Notes: a model not told the origin generated them from the letters alone. A DNA stretch of 64,000 nt from Tropicimonas aquimaris (GCF_042676185.1 NZ_JBHTJT010000038.1:124001-188000); one strand, 5' to 3'. Positions 35,439-44,741 are shown, counted from the first letter of the stretch. Made by a program: numbers and translations.

Positions 35439-38400
35439 TCAGCGACCGACAGACCACCAGCCGCGACGCTTGGGCTTGGATGCATCCTCCTCCACCGCTT
35501 GCGGGGTTTCCTCGACGAGCGCCTCGGCCATCTCGGGCTCCGGCTCGGCAGGAGCGGCCTCGGTCACTTCGGCCTGCGCGACGGGCTCGGGCGCCGGTTC
35601 CGGAGACTCGGCAGACGTTTCCTCGGCGATCTCCGCCACGGGCTCCGGCTGGCCTTCCTCAACCAGCGCAGGCTCCGGCGCGGATTCGGGTTCGGCCTGC
35701 GCCTCTTCGAAGGCGGCGGGCGCTTCGGCGGCTTCCTCCGCGACAGGATCAGCCGTTTCAATTCCCCCGGCTTCCGTTTGCTTGATCGGAGCTGAGATCT
35801 CTTCCGAAGCCATGGCTTCGGTGCCAGCCTCGTCCGTCGTGGCCTCGGTCGTTTCGTCGGACGACTTGGACCGCGAGCGCGACCGACGGCGGCGGCGCGG
35901 ACGGGATGACTTCTGCTGCTCATCTCCATCCTCGGTAGAGGCTTCGGAGGATTGAGTCTCGTTCTCGGAGCTCTCTTCGCCGGTATCCGCAGACCCGGCT
36001 TCCTGCTGCGCGTTCTCGGCTTCGGACCCCTGACCGTCGCCATTTTCCTGGCCCGAAGGGGCCCCCTTGCGGCGACGACGACGGCGGCGCTTCTTCTTGG
36101 TGCCTCCGTCCTCGGACGTCGCCTCCGGAGCCTCCGGGGTGTCCTCCTCCTGGATCTCGACCGCGTCCTCGGCGTCCTCGTCGATCTCCGGCATGTCGGA
36201 GGTGTCGATCGAGATCACGGGCGCGGAGACTTCCGGCACCCAGCGAGTCGCGGTCTTGAACTTCTCGATGGAGAAATCCGGCGGTATCAGCGCGGGATCG
36301 GATTCGATCCGCACCGCCATGCCGTACTGGGTCTCGATATGGGCGATGTGCTCGCGCTTCTGGTTGATCAGGAAGTTGCAGATCGAGGGCGGCACCTTGA
36401 CCAGCACCTCGCGCGACCGGCGACGGCCGCCTTCCTCTTCCAGCTGACGCAGTATCTGCAGACCGATGCTGTCGGACGAGCGCAGCAGGCCGGTGCCGTG
36501 GCAATGCGGGCACGGCTGCGTGGTCGCTTCCAGCATGCCGGGGCGCAGGCGCTGGCGGGACATCTCCAGCAGGCCGAAGCCCGAGATGCGGCCGACCTGG
36601 ATCCGCGCGCGGTCGGTCTTGAGCTTGTCCTTGAAGCGCTTCTCGACGGCGGCGTTGTTCTTGCGCTCTTCCATGTCGATGAAGTCGATCACGATCAGAC
36701 CGGCCAAGTCGCGCAAGCGGAGTTGGCGGGCCACCTCCTCGGCGGCTTCCAGGTTGGTCTTGAGCGCCGTCTCCTCGATCGAGCCTTCCTTGGTGGCCCG
36801 GCCGGAGTTGACGTCGATCGCCACCAGCGCCTCGGTGACGCCAATGACGATATAACCGCCGGACTTGAGCTGGACCGTCGGATTGAACATCGCCGCGAGG
36901 TAGCTCTCCACCTGGTAGCGGGCAAAGAGCGGCATGGTGTCGGTGTACTGCTTCACGTTCTTGGCGTGGGACGGCATGATCATCTTCATGAAGTCCTTGG
37001 CCACGCGGTAGCCGTGTTCTCCCTCGACGAAAACCTCGTCGATGTCACGATTGTAGAGGTCGCGGATCGAGCGCTTGATCAGGTTGCCTTCCTCGTAGAT
37101 CGGTGCGGGCGCGATCGACTTGAGGGTGAGTTCGCGGATCTGCTCCCAGAGCCGCTTGAGATATTCGTAGTCGCGCTTGATCTCCGCCTTGGTGCGCTTG
37201 GCCCCCGCCGTGCGGATGATCAGGCCGGCGCCTTCGGGCACCTCGATCTCGCCGGCGATCTCCTTGAGCTTCTTGCGGTCCGCCGCGTTGGTGATCTTGC
37301 GGGAGATGCCACCGCCACGGGCGGTGTTGGGCATCAGCACGCAGTATCGGCCGGCAAGGCTGAGATAGGTCGTCAGCGCGGCGCCCTTGTTGCCGCGCTC
37401 TTCCTTGACCACCTGCACCAGCATGATCTGCCGGACCTTGATGACTTCCTGGATCTTGTAGCGGCGCATCCGCGGCTTGCGCGGACGGCGGATCTCTTCC
37501 TGGACGTCCTCTTCGGCGACGGATTCGATCTCGGCCTTCGGATCGGGGCCCTCCTGGGCCTCGTCGTCCTCGTCTTCGTCCTCAGCCTGCTCGTCGGCTT
37601 CGGCGTTCTCCACAGCGGCCTCTTCCGGCTCGGCATCGGCGGCAGGCGCATCGGCCTCGGCTGCTGCTTCCGGCTCGGCGGGGGCTTCCGCCGCCTCAGG
37701 GGCTTCCTCTTCCGCCAACACTTCAGGCTCGGCCGGCGATTCGGCGGTCTCGGTGCCTTCGTCTTCGGCTGCCGGTGCCTCCTCGGCTTCGGCGGTTTCC
37801 GGCTCGACGGCGGCTTCGCCGTCGGCATCGACCTCGCCCGAAGTCACGACGTCATCCTCGTCGTCCTCGATCCTGGCGGCGATGGTGCCGCTGCGCGGCG
37901 TTTCGGGCTCGTCCGACTCGGCGTCCTCGGCCGAAGCGACCTCGTTCTCGGCGACCTCAGACTCGGCCTCTGTCTCGGCTTCCGCCGTAACGACCGCTTC
38001 CTCTGCGGGCGCAGATTCAGTTTCCGCCGTGGCGCCAGCCTCCGCGCTCTCGGCCTGAGCGGCGTCCTCGGCAACTTCCGTCGCCTCGTCGGCTTCCGCC
38101 TGTTCAGCTTCGTCGGCCTCGGGCTTCGACGCCTCGGCTTTGGCTTTCTTCCGCGTCTGCTTCGGCCGCGGCGCCTCGTCCTCGATCAGCTGAAGCGGAT
38201 CGGAATCCTCGGCCTCGTTCTCGGCATCGTCGAACTCGACGACGTCCATTCCCTCGACGCTGGGACGCGTCTCGGTTGTGGCCTCGGTCGACTTTTCCTT
38301 GTCCTTGTCGCGGGAGCGCGAGGACCGCCGGCGGGAGCGCGAGCGGCTGCTCTTCTTGCTCTCCTCGGCTTCTTCTTCTTCCTCGGCCTCCGCATAGGCG

Positions 38401-38681
38401 CGTTCCTCGGCCAGCAGGGCCTGCCGGTCCGCAACCGGGATCTGGTAGTAATCCGGGTGGATCTCCGAGAAGGCCAGGAAGCCGTGGCGGTTTCCGCCGT
38501 AATCGACAAAGGCCGCCTGGAGCGAGGGCTCTACGCGGGTGACTTTTGCGAGGTAGATATTGCCAGCGAGCTGGCGCTTGTTGACGGATTCGAAATCGAA
38601 CTCGTCAACCTTGTTTCCGTCGACCACAACAACGCGGGTCTCTTCCGCGTGGGTGGCGTCGATGAGCATCTTCTTTGCCAT
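35439..38681 (-). CDS. rne: Ribonuclease E
   Basis: 1080-residue endoribonuclease and degradosome scaffold. It starts MAKKMLIDATHAEETRVVVV. The S1 domain (LAGNIYLAKVTRVEPSLQAAFVDYGG) is interrupted by an acidic Ala/Glu/Asp-rich insertion of about 300 residues (about 100-400) before resuming at RRYKIQEVIKVRQIMLVQVV. The DNase I-like catalytic domain has the metal-binding Asps (ALVAIDVNSGRAT; LIVIDFIDMEERKNN). The Zn-link CPHCHG lies near residue 725. The C-terminal tail (about 850-1080) is again acidic, with arginine-rich patches (KKKRRRRRRRKG; RPRRRRRSRSRS) for RNA and partner binding. This architecture is typical of Rhodobacterales. A 461-bp non-coding leader precedes it. Confidence 0.96.
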   Translation of the reverse strand: MAKKMLIDATHAEETRVVVVDGNKVDEFDFESVNKRQLAGNIYLAKVTRVEPSLQAAFVDYGGNRHGFLAFSEIHPDYYQIPVADRQALLAEERAYAEAEEEEEAEESKKSSRSRSRRRSSRSRDKDKEKSTEATTETRPSVEGMDVVEFDDAENEAEDSDPLQLIEDEAPRPKQTRKKAKAEASKPEADEAEQAEADEATEVAEDAAQAESAEAGATAETESAPAEEAVVTAEAETEAESEVAENEVASAEDAESDEPETPRSGTIAARIEDDEDDVVTSGEVDADGEAAVEPETAEAEEAPAAEDEGTETAESPAEPEVLAEEEAPEAAEAPAEPEAAAEADAPAADAEPEEAAVENAEADEQAEDEDEDDEAQEGPDPKAEIESVAEEDVQEEIRRPRKPRMRRYKIQEVIKVRQIMLVQVVKEERGNKGAALTTYLSLAGRYCVLMPNTARGGGISRKITNAADRKKLKEIAGEIEVPEGAGLIIRTAGAKRTKAEIKRDYEYLKRLWEQIRELTLKSIAPAPIYEEGNLIKRSIRDLYNRDIDEVFVEGEHGYRVAKDFMKMIMPSHAKNVKQYTDTMPLFARYQVESYLAAMFNPTVQLKSGGYIVIGVTEALVAIDVNSGRATKEGSIEETALKTNLEAAEEVARQLRLRDLAGLIVIDFIDMEERKNNAAVEKRFKDKLKTDRARIQVGRISGFGLLEMSRQRLRPGMLEATTQPCPHCHGTGLLRSSDSIGLQILRQLEEEGGRRRSREVLVKVPPSICNFLINQKREHIAHIETQYGMAVRIESDPALIPPDFSIEKFKTATRWVPEVSAPVISIDTSDMPEIDEDAEDAVEIQEEDTPEAPEATSEDGGTKKKRRRRRRRKGAPSGQENGDGQGSEAENAQQEAGSADTGEESSENETQSSEASTEDGDEQQKSSRPRRRRRSRSRSKSSDETTEATTDEAGTEAMASEEISAPIKQTEAGGIETADPVAEEAAEAPAAFEEAQAEPESAPEPALVEEGQPEPVAEIAEETSAESPEPAPEPVAQAEVTEAAPAEPEPEMAEALVEETPQAVEEDASKPKRRGWWSVGR

Positions 38682-39142
38682 GTATGACTTTCGCACCCCG
38701 GTGGCGTCCACGTCCGGTCAGGCGCGGGAAGGGGATCGGGGCGTATGTTTGAGGCGGGAAAGGCGGGCATTGCAACAGCGGCACGGGCCGCTTGACGCGT
38801 CCTGCCTGCTCTGTTGTGTCGCCTCGCGCGTTCCATCGCGGTTCTTGTCTCCGATGTCGTCGCGGTCGAGCGCGCGGCATCAATTCAGGATTTCGCCCGG
38901 GCTGCGCCGCGAGCATATGGCCTGTTATGACCGGTTTACCCTGTCCCCGACTGCCAGCAGATGGCTGGCAAATTTCGGGTACAGTGAAATTTCTAGGTCC
39001 GCGAGACGCGACAAATGCGCTCGGAGAGACCGGTATACAGACCTTATCGACAGATTGTGGATGAATACAATCGCAAAGTGCGCGGGCGACGGTCGGAGCG
39101 ACCGCCGGACAGTGCATTCGCAGCATTTTCGCGGGACCGGGG
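38682..39142 (-). other. 461-bp gap upstream of rne, probably a long 5' leader
   Basis: No credible gene on either strand. Because rne and the HAD gene are both on the minus strand, this stretch is the rne upstream region. Long rne 5'UTRs are known in Escherichia coli, where RNase E cleaves its own leader to autoregulate. A possible promoter is noted separately at 39043-39070, which would give a leader of about 350 nt. No riboswitch or tRNA was recognised. Confidence 0.4.
39043..39070 (-). promoter_or_regulatory. Putative rne promoter
   Basis: Read on the minus strand: -35 TTGTAT (39070-39065), 16-bp spacer, -10 GATAAG (39048-39043). This is the best sigma70-like pair I found in the 461-bp region; the match is moderate and not unique. 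Confidence 0.3.
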
Positions 39143-39814
39143 CTACACGAGCAGGCCGGCGGCGGCGACGGCGTCGGACAGGGTCCGGTGCACCGCCTGC
39201 CCGCGCTGTGGAACCGGGCGGTCGGGCGGACGGATGTCGGGGATCTGGTGCACCTCGCAGCCGGCCGCGAGCGCCGAGGCAACACCGGCGTCGCTGTCCT
39301 CAAAGGCAAGGCAGTCGCGGCTGTGCGCGCCCGCCCGTTCCGCGCCGATCAGATACGGTGCCGGGTCCGGCTTGTTGGCCGGCACCGCGTCGCCGCCGAC
39401 CACATCGAGGAAATGGTCGAGCAGCCCCGCCTCGCCCAGGTGGCTGCGGGCCGTGACGGTCCGGGTGGAGGTGACGACCACCATCGACCAACCTGCCCCG
39501 GTCAATCGCTCCAGCACCTCCGCGACGCCCGGCTTGAGCGGAATCCCCCCGGCAAGCCGCGCGCGGACGCCGGCATCCCAGCTTTCCCGGAAGCGCTCCA
39601 GCCCGATCTCCGCGGGCAGGTAGTCGCGCAGAAGCCTCTGGCAGATCGACGAACTCAGGCCCACCATCGACAGGCCGAAGGACTCCGCGTCTTCCAGACC
39701 AAGGGCGCGCGCCTCCTCCACGAAAACCTCGAAGACCGGGCGTTCGGTGTCGAGCAGCAGCCCGTCCATGTCGAAGAGCAGCGCGGCGCCCGCACCCGGC
39801 CTCGGTCGGCTCAC
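39143..39814 (-). CDS. HAD-superfamily hydrolase (phosphoglycolate phosphatase/beta-phosphoglucomutase-like)
   Basis: 223-residue HAD phosphatase. Motif I LLFDMDGLLLDTE, motif II VVTSTRT, motif III Lys in ANKPDPAPYL and motif IV FEDSDAG are all present, with a helical cap between I and II. The substrate is a small phosphorylated metabolite that cannot be specified. GTG start at 39814 overlaps the dctD stop by GTGA, so translation is coupled to the regulator; reading further upstream would run inside dctD. Confidence 0.87.
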   Translation of the reverse strand: MSRPRPGAGAALLFDMDGLLLDTERPVFEVFVEEARALGLEDAESFGLSMVGLSSSICQRLLRDYLPAEIGLERFRESWDAGVRARLAGGIPLKPGVAEVLERLTGAGWSMVVVTSTRTVTARSHLGEAGLLDHFLDVVGGDAVPANKPDPAPYLIGAERAGAHSRDCLAFEDSDAGVASALAAGCEVHQIPDIRPPDRPVPQRGQAVHRTLSDAVAAAGLLV

Positions 39815-41142
39815 AGGTAGTCGGACCTCTGCAACCCGTACTTCGCCATCTTCTCGTTGAGCGTCCGGCGCGGCAGGCAGAGCTCGTCCATCACCGCCAC
39901 GATCGAGCCCTTGTGGCGGCGCATCGTGTTGTCGATCAGCATCCGCTCGAAGGCTTCCACGTATTCCTTGAGCGGCTTGCCTTCGGTTGTCATCACCGGC
40001 TCCACCGTCTCGCTCTCGGCCATCAGCAGCGAGGCGATGGTGCCCGAGCCGCGCCGCGACTGCAGCACCGCCCGCTCGGCCACGTTGATGAGCTGGCGCA
40101 CGTTGCCGGGCCACGGCGCCTGGAGAAGCTGTGCCGCTTCCTGCGCGCCAACCTGCGGCGCGTCGCAGCCGTATTCCTCGGCAAATTGCTCGGTGAACCG
40201 GGTGAAGAGCTGCAGGATGTCCTCGCCACGCTGGCGCAGCGGCGGCAGCGTGATCCGCATCGCGGCCAGCCGGTAGAACAGGTCGGGCCGCAGCATGTCC
40301 TCGCAGGTCTTGCCCTGCTCCTGAAGGTTCGACACCGCGACGATGCGGGTCTCGGCTGGCGTGCCCTGGTCGTTGATGAAGGTCAGCAGCCGGGCCTGCA
40401 CGGCGGGACTGAGCGCCTCGATATCCTCGAGGCAGAGCGTGCCACCACGGGCCTGCTCTACAAGTGGCAGGACACCGGCATCCGGCTCGCCCTCGAACAG
40501 TTCGCGCCCCGCGACTTCGTCCGGGAATGCGCCGCATTGCAGCAGGACAAAGGGCTTGGAAGCCCGGGAGCCGACGGCATGCAGCGCATGGGCAGCCAGC
40601 GTCTTGCCGGTGCCGGTCTCGCCGTCGATCAGCACGTGGCCGTCGGCCTGGCCGAGATCGAGAATATCCTCGCGCAGCCGCTCCATCGCCGGGCTGGCGC
40701 CGATCAGCTTGTCCATGATCTGGGTGCCGCCCGACAGGTCGCGCCGCAGCGCCCGTGCGTCGAGCGCCAGCCGGCGCTTCTGTGTCGCGCGCTTAGCGAG
40801 CTCGGTCATCTTGTCGGGGTTGAAGGGCTTCTCGAGGAAATCGAAGGCGCCGAGCTGCATCGCCTCCACCGCCATCGGCACGTCGCCGTGACCGGTGATG
40901 ATGATCACCGGCATCGCACTGTCCTGGCTCATCAGCCGCTTCAGGAAGGCGATTCCGTCCATCCCCGGCATGCGTACGTCGGAGACGACCACGCCGGGAT
41001 AATCCGGCCCGATCCGCTTCAGCGCGTCCTCTGCCGTGGCGAAGCTCTCTGTGTCGAACCCGCTCAGCGCCAGCCACTGGCTGATCGACTGCCGCATGTC
41101 CTGCTCGTCATCGACAATCGCGATCTTCATTGCCTTGGCCAT
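39811..41142 (-). CDS. dctD: DctD-like NtrC-family response regulator lacking the GAFTGA loop
   Basis: 443 residues: receiver (IAIVDDEQDMR, Asp in VVVSDVRMPGMDG), AAA+ domain and C-terminal Fis-type HTH (GSIVAVMDELCLPRRTLNEKM). Walker A is GETGTGKT. The region that should read ELFGHEKGAFTGA is ELFEGEPDAGVLPL, about 15-20 residues shorter and without GAFTGA. Walker B reads GGTLCLEDIEAL instead of GGTLFLDEI. The sigma54-contacting loop is therefore missing, so it may activate with sigma70 or act otherwise, as reported for Rhodobacter capsulatus NtrC. Start 41142 has GGGAGG 8 bp upstream. Paired with dctB 31 bp upstream. Confidence 0.9.
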   Translation of the reverse strand: MAKAMKIAIVDDEQDMRQSISQWLALSGFDTESFATAEDALKRIGPDYPGVVVSDVRMPGMDGIAFLKRLMSQDSAMPVIIITGHGDVPMAVEAMQLGAFDFLEKPFNPDKMTELAKRATQKRRLALDARALRRDLSGGTQIMDKLIGASPAMERLREDILDLGQADGHVLIDGETGTGKTLAAHALHAVGSRASKPFVLLQCGAFPDEVAGRELFEGEPDAGVLPLVEQARGGTLCLEDIEALSPAVQARLLTFINDQGTPAETRIVAVSNLQEQGKTCEDMLRPDLFYRLAAMRITLPPLRQRGEDILQLFTRFTEQFAEEYGCDAPQVGAQEAAQLLQAPWPGNVRQLINVAERAVLQSRRGSGTIASLLMAESETVEPVMTTEGKPLKEYVEAFERMLIDNTMRRHKGSIVAVMDELCLPRRTLNEKMAKYGLQRSDYL

Positions 41143-41173
41143 CGACTCACCTCCCGGAGAAAGTCACTCTCAC

Positions 41174-42940
41174 TCATTCTGCAGCGCGCACGCCGCTTGG
41201 CGTCCTGCGGTAAATCGGCAACCGCACTTCGAAGACTGCGCCGCCGCCCGGTGCATTGCGCGCCGTCAGGCGACCGCCGAAGTCGTTCACGATCCCCGAG
41301 GAAATAGCAAGCCCGAGGCCTACGCCGTCGCCCGGCTGCTTCGTGGTGTAAAATGGCTCGAACAGGGAATCGAGGTCGGCAATTCCATGCCCGTTGTCGC
41401 GCACGCTCAGCGTCGCCGTCTCGCCCGCCCAGAGCGTCAACTCGATCGTGGGCTCGGGCGATTGCTTGGTGGCGTCGAGGGCGTTTCGGAACAGGTTGAT
41501 GAAGACCTGCTCCAGCCGCAAACGGTCGGCCAGCACCATCACCGGCTCGGCCGGCATCGTGCGGATGATCGCCACGTGCCGGGTCTTGAGCTGCGGCTCC
41601 ATCATGGTCAGCGCCGAGGACACCGCCTCGCGCACGTCGAGCGGCTCGAAGGCCTCTGCGCCCTTGCGGGCATAGGATTTGAGCTGCCGCGTGATCGCGC
41701 CCATCCGGCCGATCAGGTCGTCGATCCGCTGGAACGAGCTTAGCGCCTCCTCCGGCCGCCGGCGCTGCAGCAGCAGCCGAGCCCCGGCGAGATAGGTCTT
41801 CATCGCGGCGAGCGGCTGGTTCAGCTCGTGGCTCACTGCCGCCGACATCTCGCCGAGTGCTGCGAGCTTGGAACTTTGCGCAAGCGTCTGCTCGGCAACT
41901 TCGAGGCTTTTCTCCGCCCGCTCCCGATCCGCGATCTCGCGCTGCAGCCGCTGGTTCAGCTGCCGCAGCTCGGCGGATTCCCGCTGAAACAGGATCGAGC
42001 GGGACTGCGCCTTGCGGCTCATGAAGTAGAACGCGGCCGCGAGCAGCAGCGCGAAGCCCATGATCTCGAGCGCCAGCACGCCATTCACCCGCTCGCGGAT
42101 CGAGCTGTAGGTGGTGAAGCTGCTGATCCGCCAGCCCTGGAACGGGATGCGCCCGTCGGAGCGCAGCACGGCCTCGCCGAGGATGTAGGCATCTGGCATG
42201 GTCAGCGACCAGTCGGTGGTGGCGTGCAGGGCGCGCGCGATCGCCGAGGGCGGAGAGGTCTGGGCCAGCGCCTCCTCGATGGTGCGCCCACGCCAGCGCG
42301 GCTCGGTGGCCAGGATGATGGTTCCCTCGCTGTCGGTCACAAGAACCGCGTCTGCGATCCCGGCCCAGCTGGTCTCGAACTTGTGAAGATCGACCTCGAC
42401 CGCGATGACGCCGATCACCTGGCGTTCCGAGGTGATCTTGCGCGCATAGGTGAAGCGCTTGGCCCCGCTTTCATGGTTGAACACCGAAAAGATCGTATCA
42501 TTGGCACGCAGCGCCTCGACAAAGAAGGTCTCCTGCCGGTGCTGGCTGCCGATCTTGTTGCGGTCGGTCGCGGCCACCGCCCGCCCGTCCCGATCCAGCA
42601 GCAGCAGAGAGGCGGCGCCGATTTCATCGCGGAAGGAGATCAGGCGCTGCGAGCTCTGGGAAAAATCACCGGAGTTCAGCGCGTTGATCAGCGCAGGATC
42701 CTGCGCGAGCAGCAGCGGCACCACCGAGTTCCGCTGCAACTCGCTGATCACGTTCCCCGAGTAGAGCGCCAGCCGAAGCTCGGCCCGATTGCGCGTGGTC
42801 TCGGTGAAACGGTCGGTGAGCCAGATGTTCGTCCCATAGAGCGTCACCCCGGCCAGCAGAACGATCACCAGGGCCACGACGCGCAGGCGCCACGGGTCCG
42901 GGAGCTCGGCATTGTCCGGCGGAGACTGGGTTTCTGACAT
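41174..42940 (-). CDS. dctB: DctB-like sensor histidine kinase
   Basis: 588-residue membrane kinase. TM1 lies at about 20-42 (VVALVIVLLAGVTLYGTNIWL), followed by a periplasmic double-Cache (PDC) sensor typical of C4-dicarboxylate-sensing DctB, TM2 near 297-317, a coiled coil and HisKA with phospho-His370 (AAVSHELNQPLAAM). HATPase_c has N box FRNALDA, G boxes DNGHG and GVGLGLAI. The kinase would phosphorylate the adjacent DctD. No dctA or dctPQM transporter is in the window, so the target operon is elsewhere. The exact ligand is inferred only from family resemblance. Confidence 0.92.
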   Translation of the reverse strand: MSETQSPPDNAELPDPWRLRVVALVIVLLAGVTLYGTNIWLTDRFTETTRNRAELRLALYSGNVISELQRNSVVPLLLAQDPALINALNSGDFSQSSQRLISFRDEIGAASLLLLDRDGRAVAATDRNKIGSQHRQETFFVEALRANDTIFSVFNHESGAKRFTYARKITSERQVIGVIAVEVDLHKFETSWAGIADAVLVTDSEGTIILATEPRWRGRTIEEALAQTSPPSAIARALHATTDWSLTMPDAYILGEAVLRSDGRIPFQGWRISSFTTYSSIRERVNGVLALEIMGFALLLAAAFYFMSRKAQSRSILFQRESAELRQLNQRLQREIADRERAEKSLEVAEQTLAQSSKLAALGEMSAAVSHELNQPLAAMKTYLAGARLLLQRRRPEEALSSFQRIDDLIGRMGAITRQLKSYARKGAEAFEPLDVREAVSSALTMMEPQLKTRHVAIIRTMPAEPVMVLADRLRLEQVFINLFRNALDATKQSPEPTIELTLWAGETATLSVRDNGHGIADLDSLFEPFYTTKQPGDGVGLGLAISSGIVNDFGGRLTARNAPGGGAVFEVRLPIYRRTPSGVRAAE

Positions 42941-43035
42941 GGTTGAAAGTTAAGCGAAAACGCGGACAAACCCAAGAGGCGCGTGACGCAGGGGCAGCGC
43001 CGCCGGGGAAATACGAATGGCCGGTCTCATTGCCG

Positions 43036-43704
43036 TCAGGCGGCGACCAGCGCCTCGCTCAGCCCGGCGAAGAGCGCAGCCCCGTCGGTACCACCGTGCA
43101 GCGGGTCCACCGCGCGCTCCGGATGCGGCATCATGCCGAGCACCCGACGGTTGGGCGAGAGCACGCCCGCGATGTCGGCAGCGGATCCGTTGGGGTTGTC
43201 GAGATAGCGGAAGGCCACCTGCCCTTCGCCGTCGAGCCGCGCCAGCGTCTCGGCATCGGCCTGGTAGTTGCCGTCGTGATGCGCGATCGGGATCGTGATC
43301 TCGGCACCGGCGGTGTACTTCGAGGTATAGGCGGAGTCTGCCATTTCCACTCGCAGCCCCACGGGCTTGCAGACGAAATGCAGGCTGGCGTTTCGCATCA
43401 GTGCGCCGGGCAGCAGGCCGGTTTCCAGCAGGATCTGGAAGCCGTTGCAGATTCCAAGCACATGCCCACCCTTCTCGGCGAAGGCTTTCACCTCCCGGCA
43501 GATCGGTGCGTTGGCGGCAATCGCGCCGCAGCGCAGGTAGTCGCCAAAGGAGAAACCACCGGGAAGGCCGATCACGTCCAGCCGCTCGGGCAGAGCGGTA
43601 TCCTTGTGCCAGACGCGATGAACCTCGAAGCCAGCCGCTTCGAACGCCACCGCGAGATCGCGGTCGCAGTTGGAACCGGGGAAGGTGACGACGGCTGCGC
43701 GCAT
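43036..43704 (-). CDS. purQ: Phosphoribosylformylglycinamidine synthase subunit PurQ (glutaminase)
   Basis: 222-residue class I glutamine amidotransferase supplying ammonia to PurL in step 4 of purine synthesis. It starts MRAAVVTFPGSNCDRD. The nucleophile Cys is in LGICNGFQ and the His/Glu pair in MMPHPERA. GLPGGFSFGDYLRCGAI is a PurQ hallmark. It is separated from purS by a VPLPA-CTERM gene but has a plausible promoter of its own at 43772-43799. Confidence 0.95.
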   Translation of the reverse strand: MRAAVVTFPGSNCDRDLAVAFEAAGFEVHRVWHKDTALPERLDVIGLPGGFSFGDYLRCGAIAANAPICREVKAFAEKGGHVLGICNGFQILLETGLLPGALMRNASLHFVCKPVGLRVEMADSAYTSKYTAGAEITIPIAHHDGNYQADAETLARLDGEGQVAFRYLDNPNGSAADIAGVLSPNRRVLGMMPHPERAVDPLHGGTDGAALFAGLSEALVAA

Positions 43705-43771
43705 GGGGATCTCCTGTCCTGCTCGACGCGGGGACGCGCCCGGATGCCGGTGTGCGCTGCCCGCGATCAGG

Positions 43772-43799
43772 GCAATAAAGCACCCTTCGCAGGCGTCAA
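43772..43799 (-). promoter_or_regulatory. Putative purQ promoter
   Basis: Minus strand: -35 TTGACG (43799-43794), 16-bp spacer, -10 TATTGC (43777-43772). Transcription would begin near 43765, about 60 bp before the purQ ATG. The good -35 supports independent transcription of purQ downstream of the inserted gene. Confidence 0.5.
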
Positions 43800-43850
43800 G
43801 CCCGGGCGGACCTGCCGCGCGGGCTCTTGCCGGATCGATCCCGGGTCTGT

Positions 43851-44501
43851 TCAGGCCGCGCGGCGCCTGCGCGCCATCCAGCCCGCCCCGAGCAGCGCGC
43901 CGCCCAGCAAGGACAGCGAGCCCGGCAGCGGCACTTGGGAGGCCACGAGGTAGCTCAGGTCGTCGAAGGCGGTTTCAGGTCCGCTGAGCAGGATCGAGCC
44001 GATTGTGACGCTCGACAGGAAGCTGAACTGCACCATCGTCCCGTTTCCCGGGCCGAAGCCCCCGGTCTCGGTGAACGTGCCGATCGAGTTGCCGCTCAGG
44101 TCGAAGAACTCGAGAACGTCGTTGCCCGAACCGGCAGCGGACGCCCAGCCGCCAAACCCGAGGATCCCGCCGATCCCGGTGAAATCGAGCTCGAACCCGC
44201 CGAAGCCGGCGATGGTGCCGAACTTGGTGCCGGAATTCGGAACGATCGCGGAGAAGCCGCGGAAATCCGTCCAACTCCCGGCATCGACGGACCACAGTTC
44301 ATCAGAGCTCGGCGTTACAGCGACGTCGCCGCCGAAAATCGTATTCAGGACAGCTCTTCCACCAGCCGTTCCTTCGAAATCCTCCACGGCATCGGGCGTG
44401 AACCCGCCGGGATTGACGACAGCCGCTTCGGCCGCCCCGCCAGACGCCAGCGCAAGGAGCGCCAGCGAGACTATTGCTGTCGAAAGTTGTCCGGAATTCA
44501 T
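43851..44501 (-). CDS. Secreted VPLPA-CTERM sorting-domain protein
   Basis: 216 residues with an N-terminal signal peptide (MNSGQLSTAIVSLALLALAS, cleavage near GGAAEA). The central region is glycine-rich and beta-type (TKFGTIAGFGGFELDFTGIG; FDLSGNSIGTFTE), like lectin-fold PEP-CTERM proteins. The C-terminal sorting tail VPLPGSLSLLGGALLGAGW is followed by ARRRR. VPLPA-CTERM proteins are thought to be processed by an exosortase and sent to the surface or exopolysaccharide. Start at 44501, where the signal peptide begins. Its position between purS and purQ is unusual. Function beyond export is unknown. Confidence 0.85.
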   Translation of the reverse strand: MNSGQLSTAIVSLALLALASGGAAEAAVVNPGGFTPDAVEDFEGTAGGRAVLNTIFGGDVAVTPSSDELWSVDAGSWTDFRGFSAIVPNSGTKFGTIAGFGGFELDFTGIGGILGFGGWASAAGSGNDVLEFFDLSGNSIGTFTETGGFGPGNGTMVQFSFLSSVTIGSILLSGPETAFDDLSYLVASQVPLPGSLSLLGGALLGAGWMARRRRAA

Positions 44502-44741
44502 CGTCCTGCTCGGCTCCTCATTGCCAGCTGCACGGTCGTGCCGCCGTGCTTCATCGCGTGCCAAAACGTTAGCGGTATTCCGCGGCATGGGAACAGGAAA
44601 TTTTCAAGAGGGAGAAGATTTTGGAATCCGGATGGGGCGCCCGCCACAGGCACCCGCTACGGCCCAGCCCAGAGGGAACATTCTTACGAAAAGACAAGCA
44701 TTGTCCCGGCAACAGAACTCGAAGCCCGCCGAGCCTGGCGG

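Noticed and set aside
37000..38400. Low-complexity acidic stretch as a possible repeat array or CRISPR-like element
   Set aside because: It is in-frame coding sequence of the RNase E acidic insertion; there are no regular spacers or conserved direct repeats.
35952..38687. Long plus-strand open frame opposite rne
   Set aside because: Antisense shadow of the acidic and arginine-rich repeats of RNase E; composition is biased and no family fits.
39055..39068. DnaA-box-like TCATCCACA near the rne upstream region
   Set aside because: A single imperfect copy without AT-rich unwinding DNA or further boxes; not an origin.
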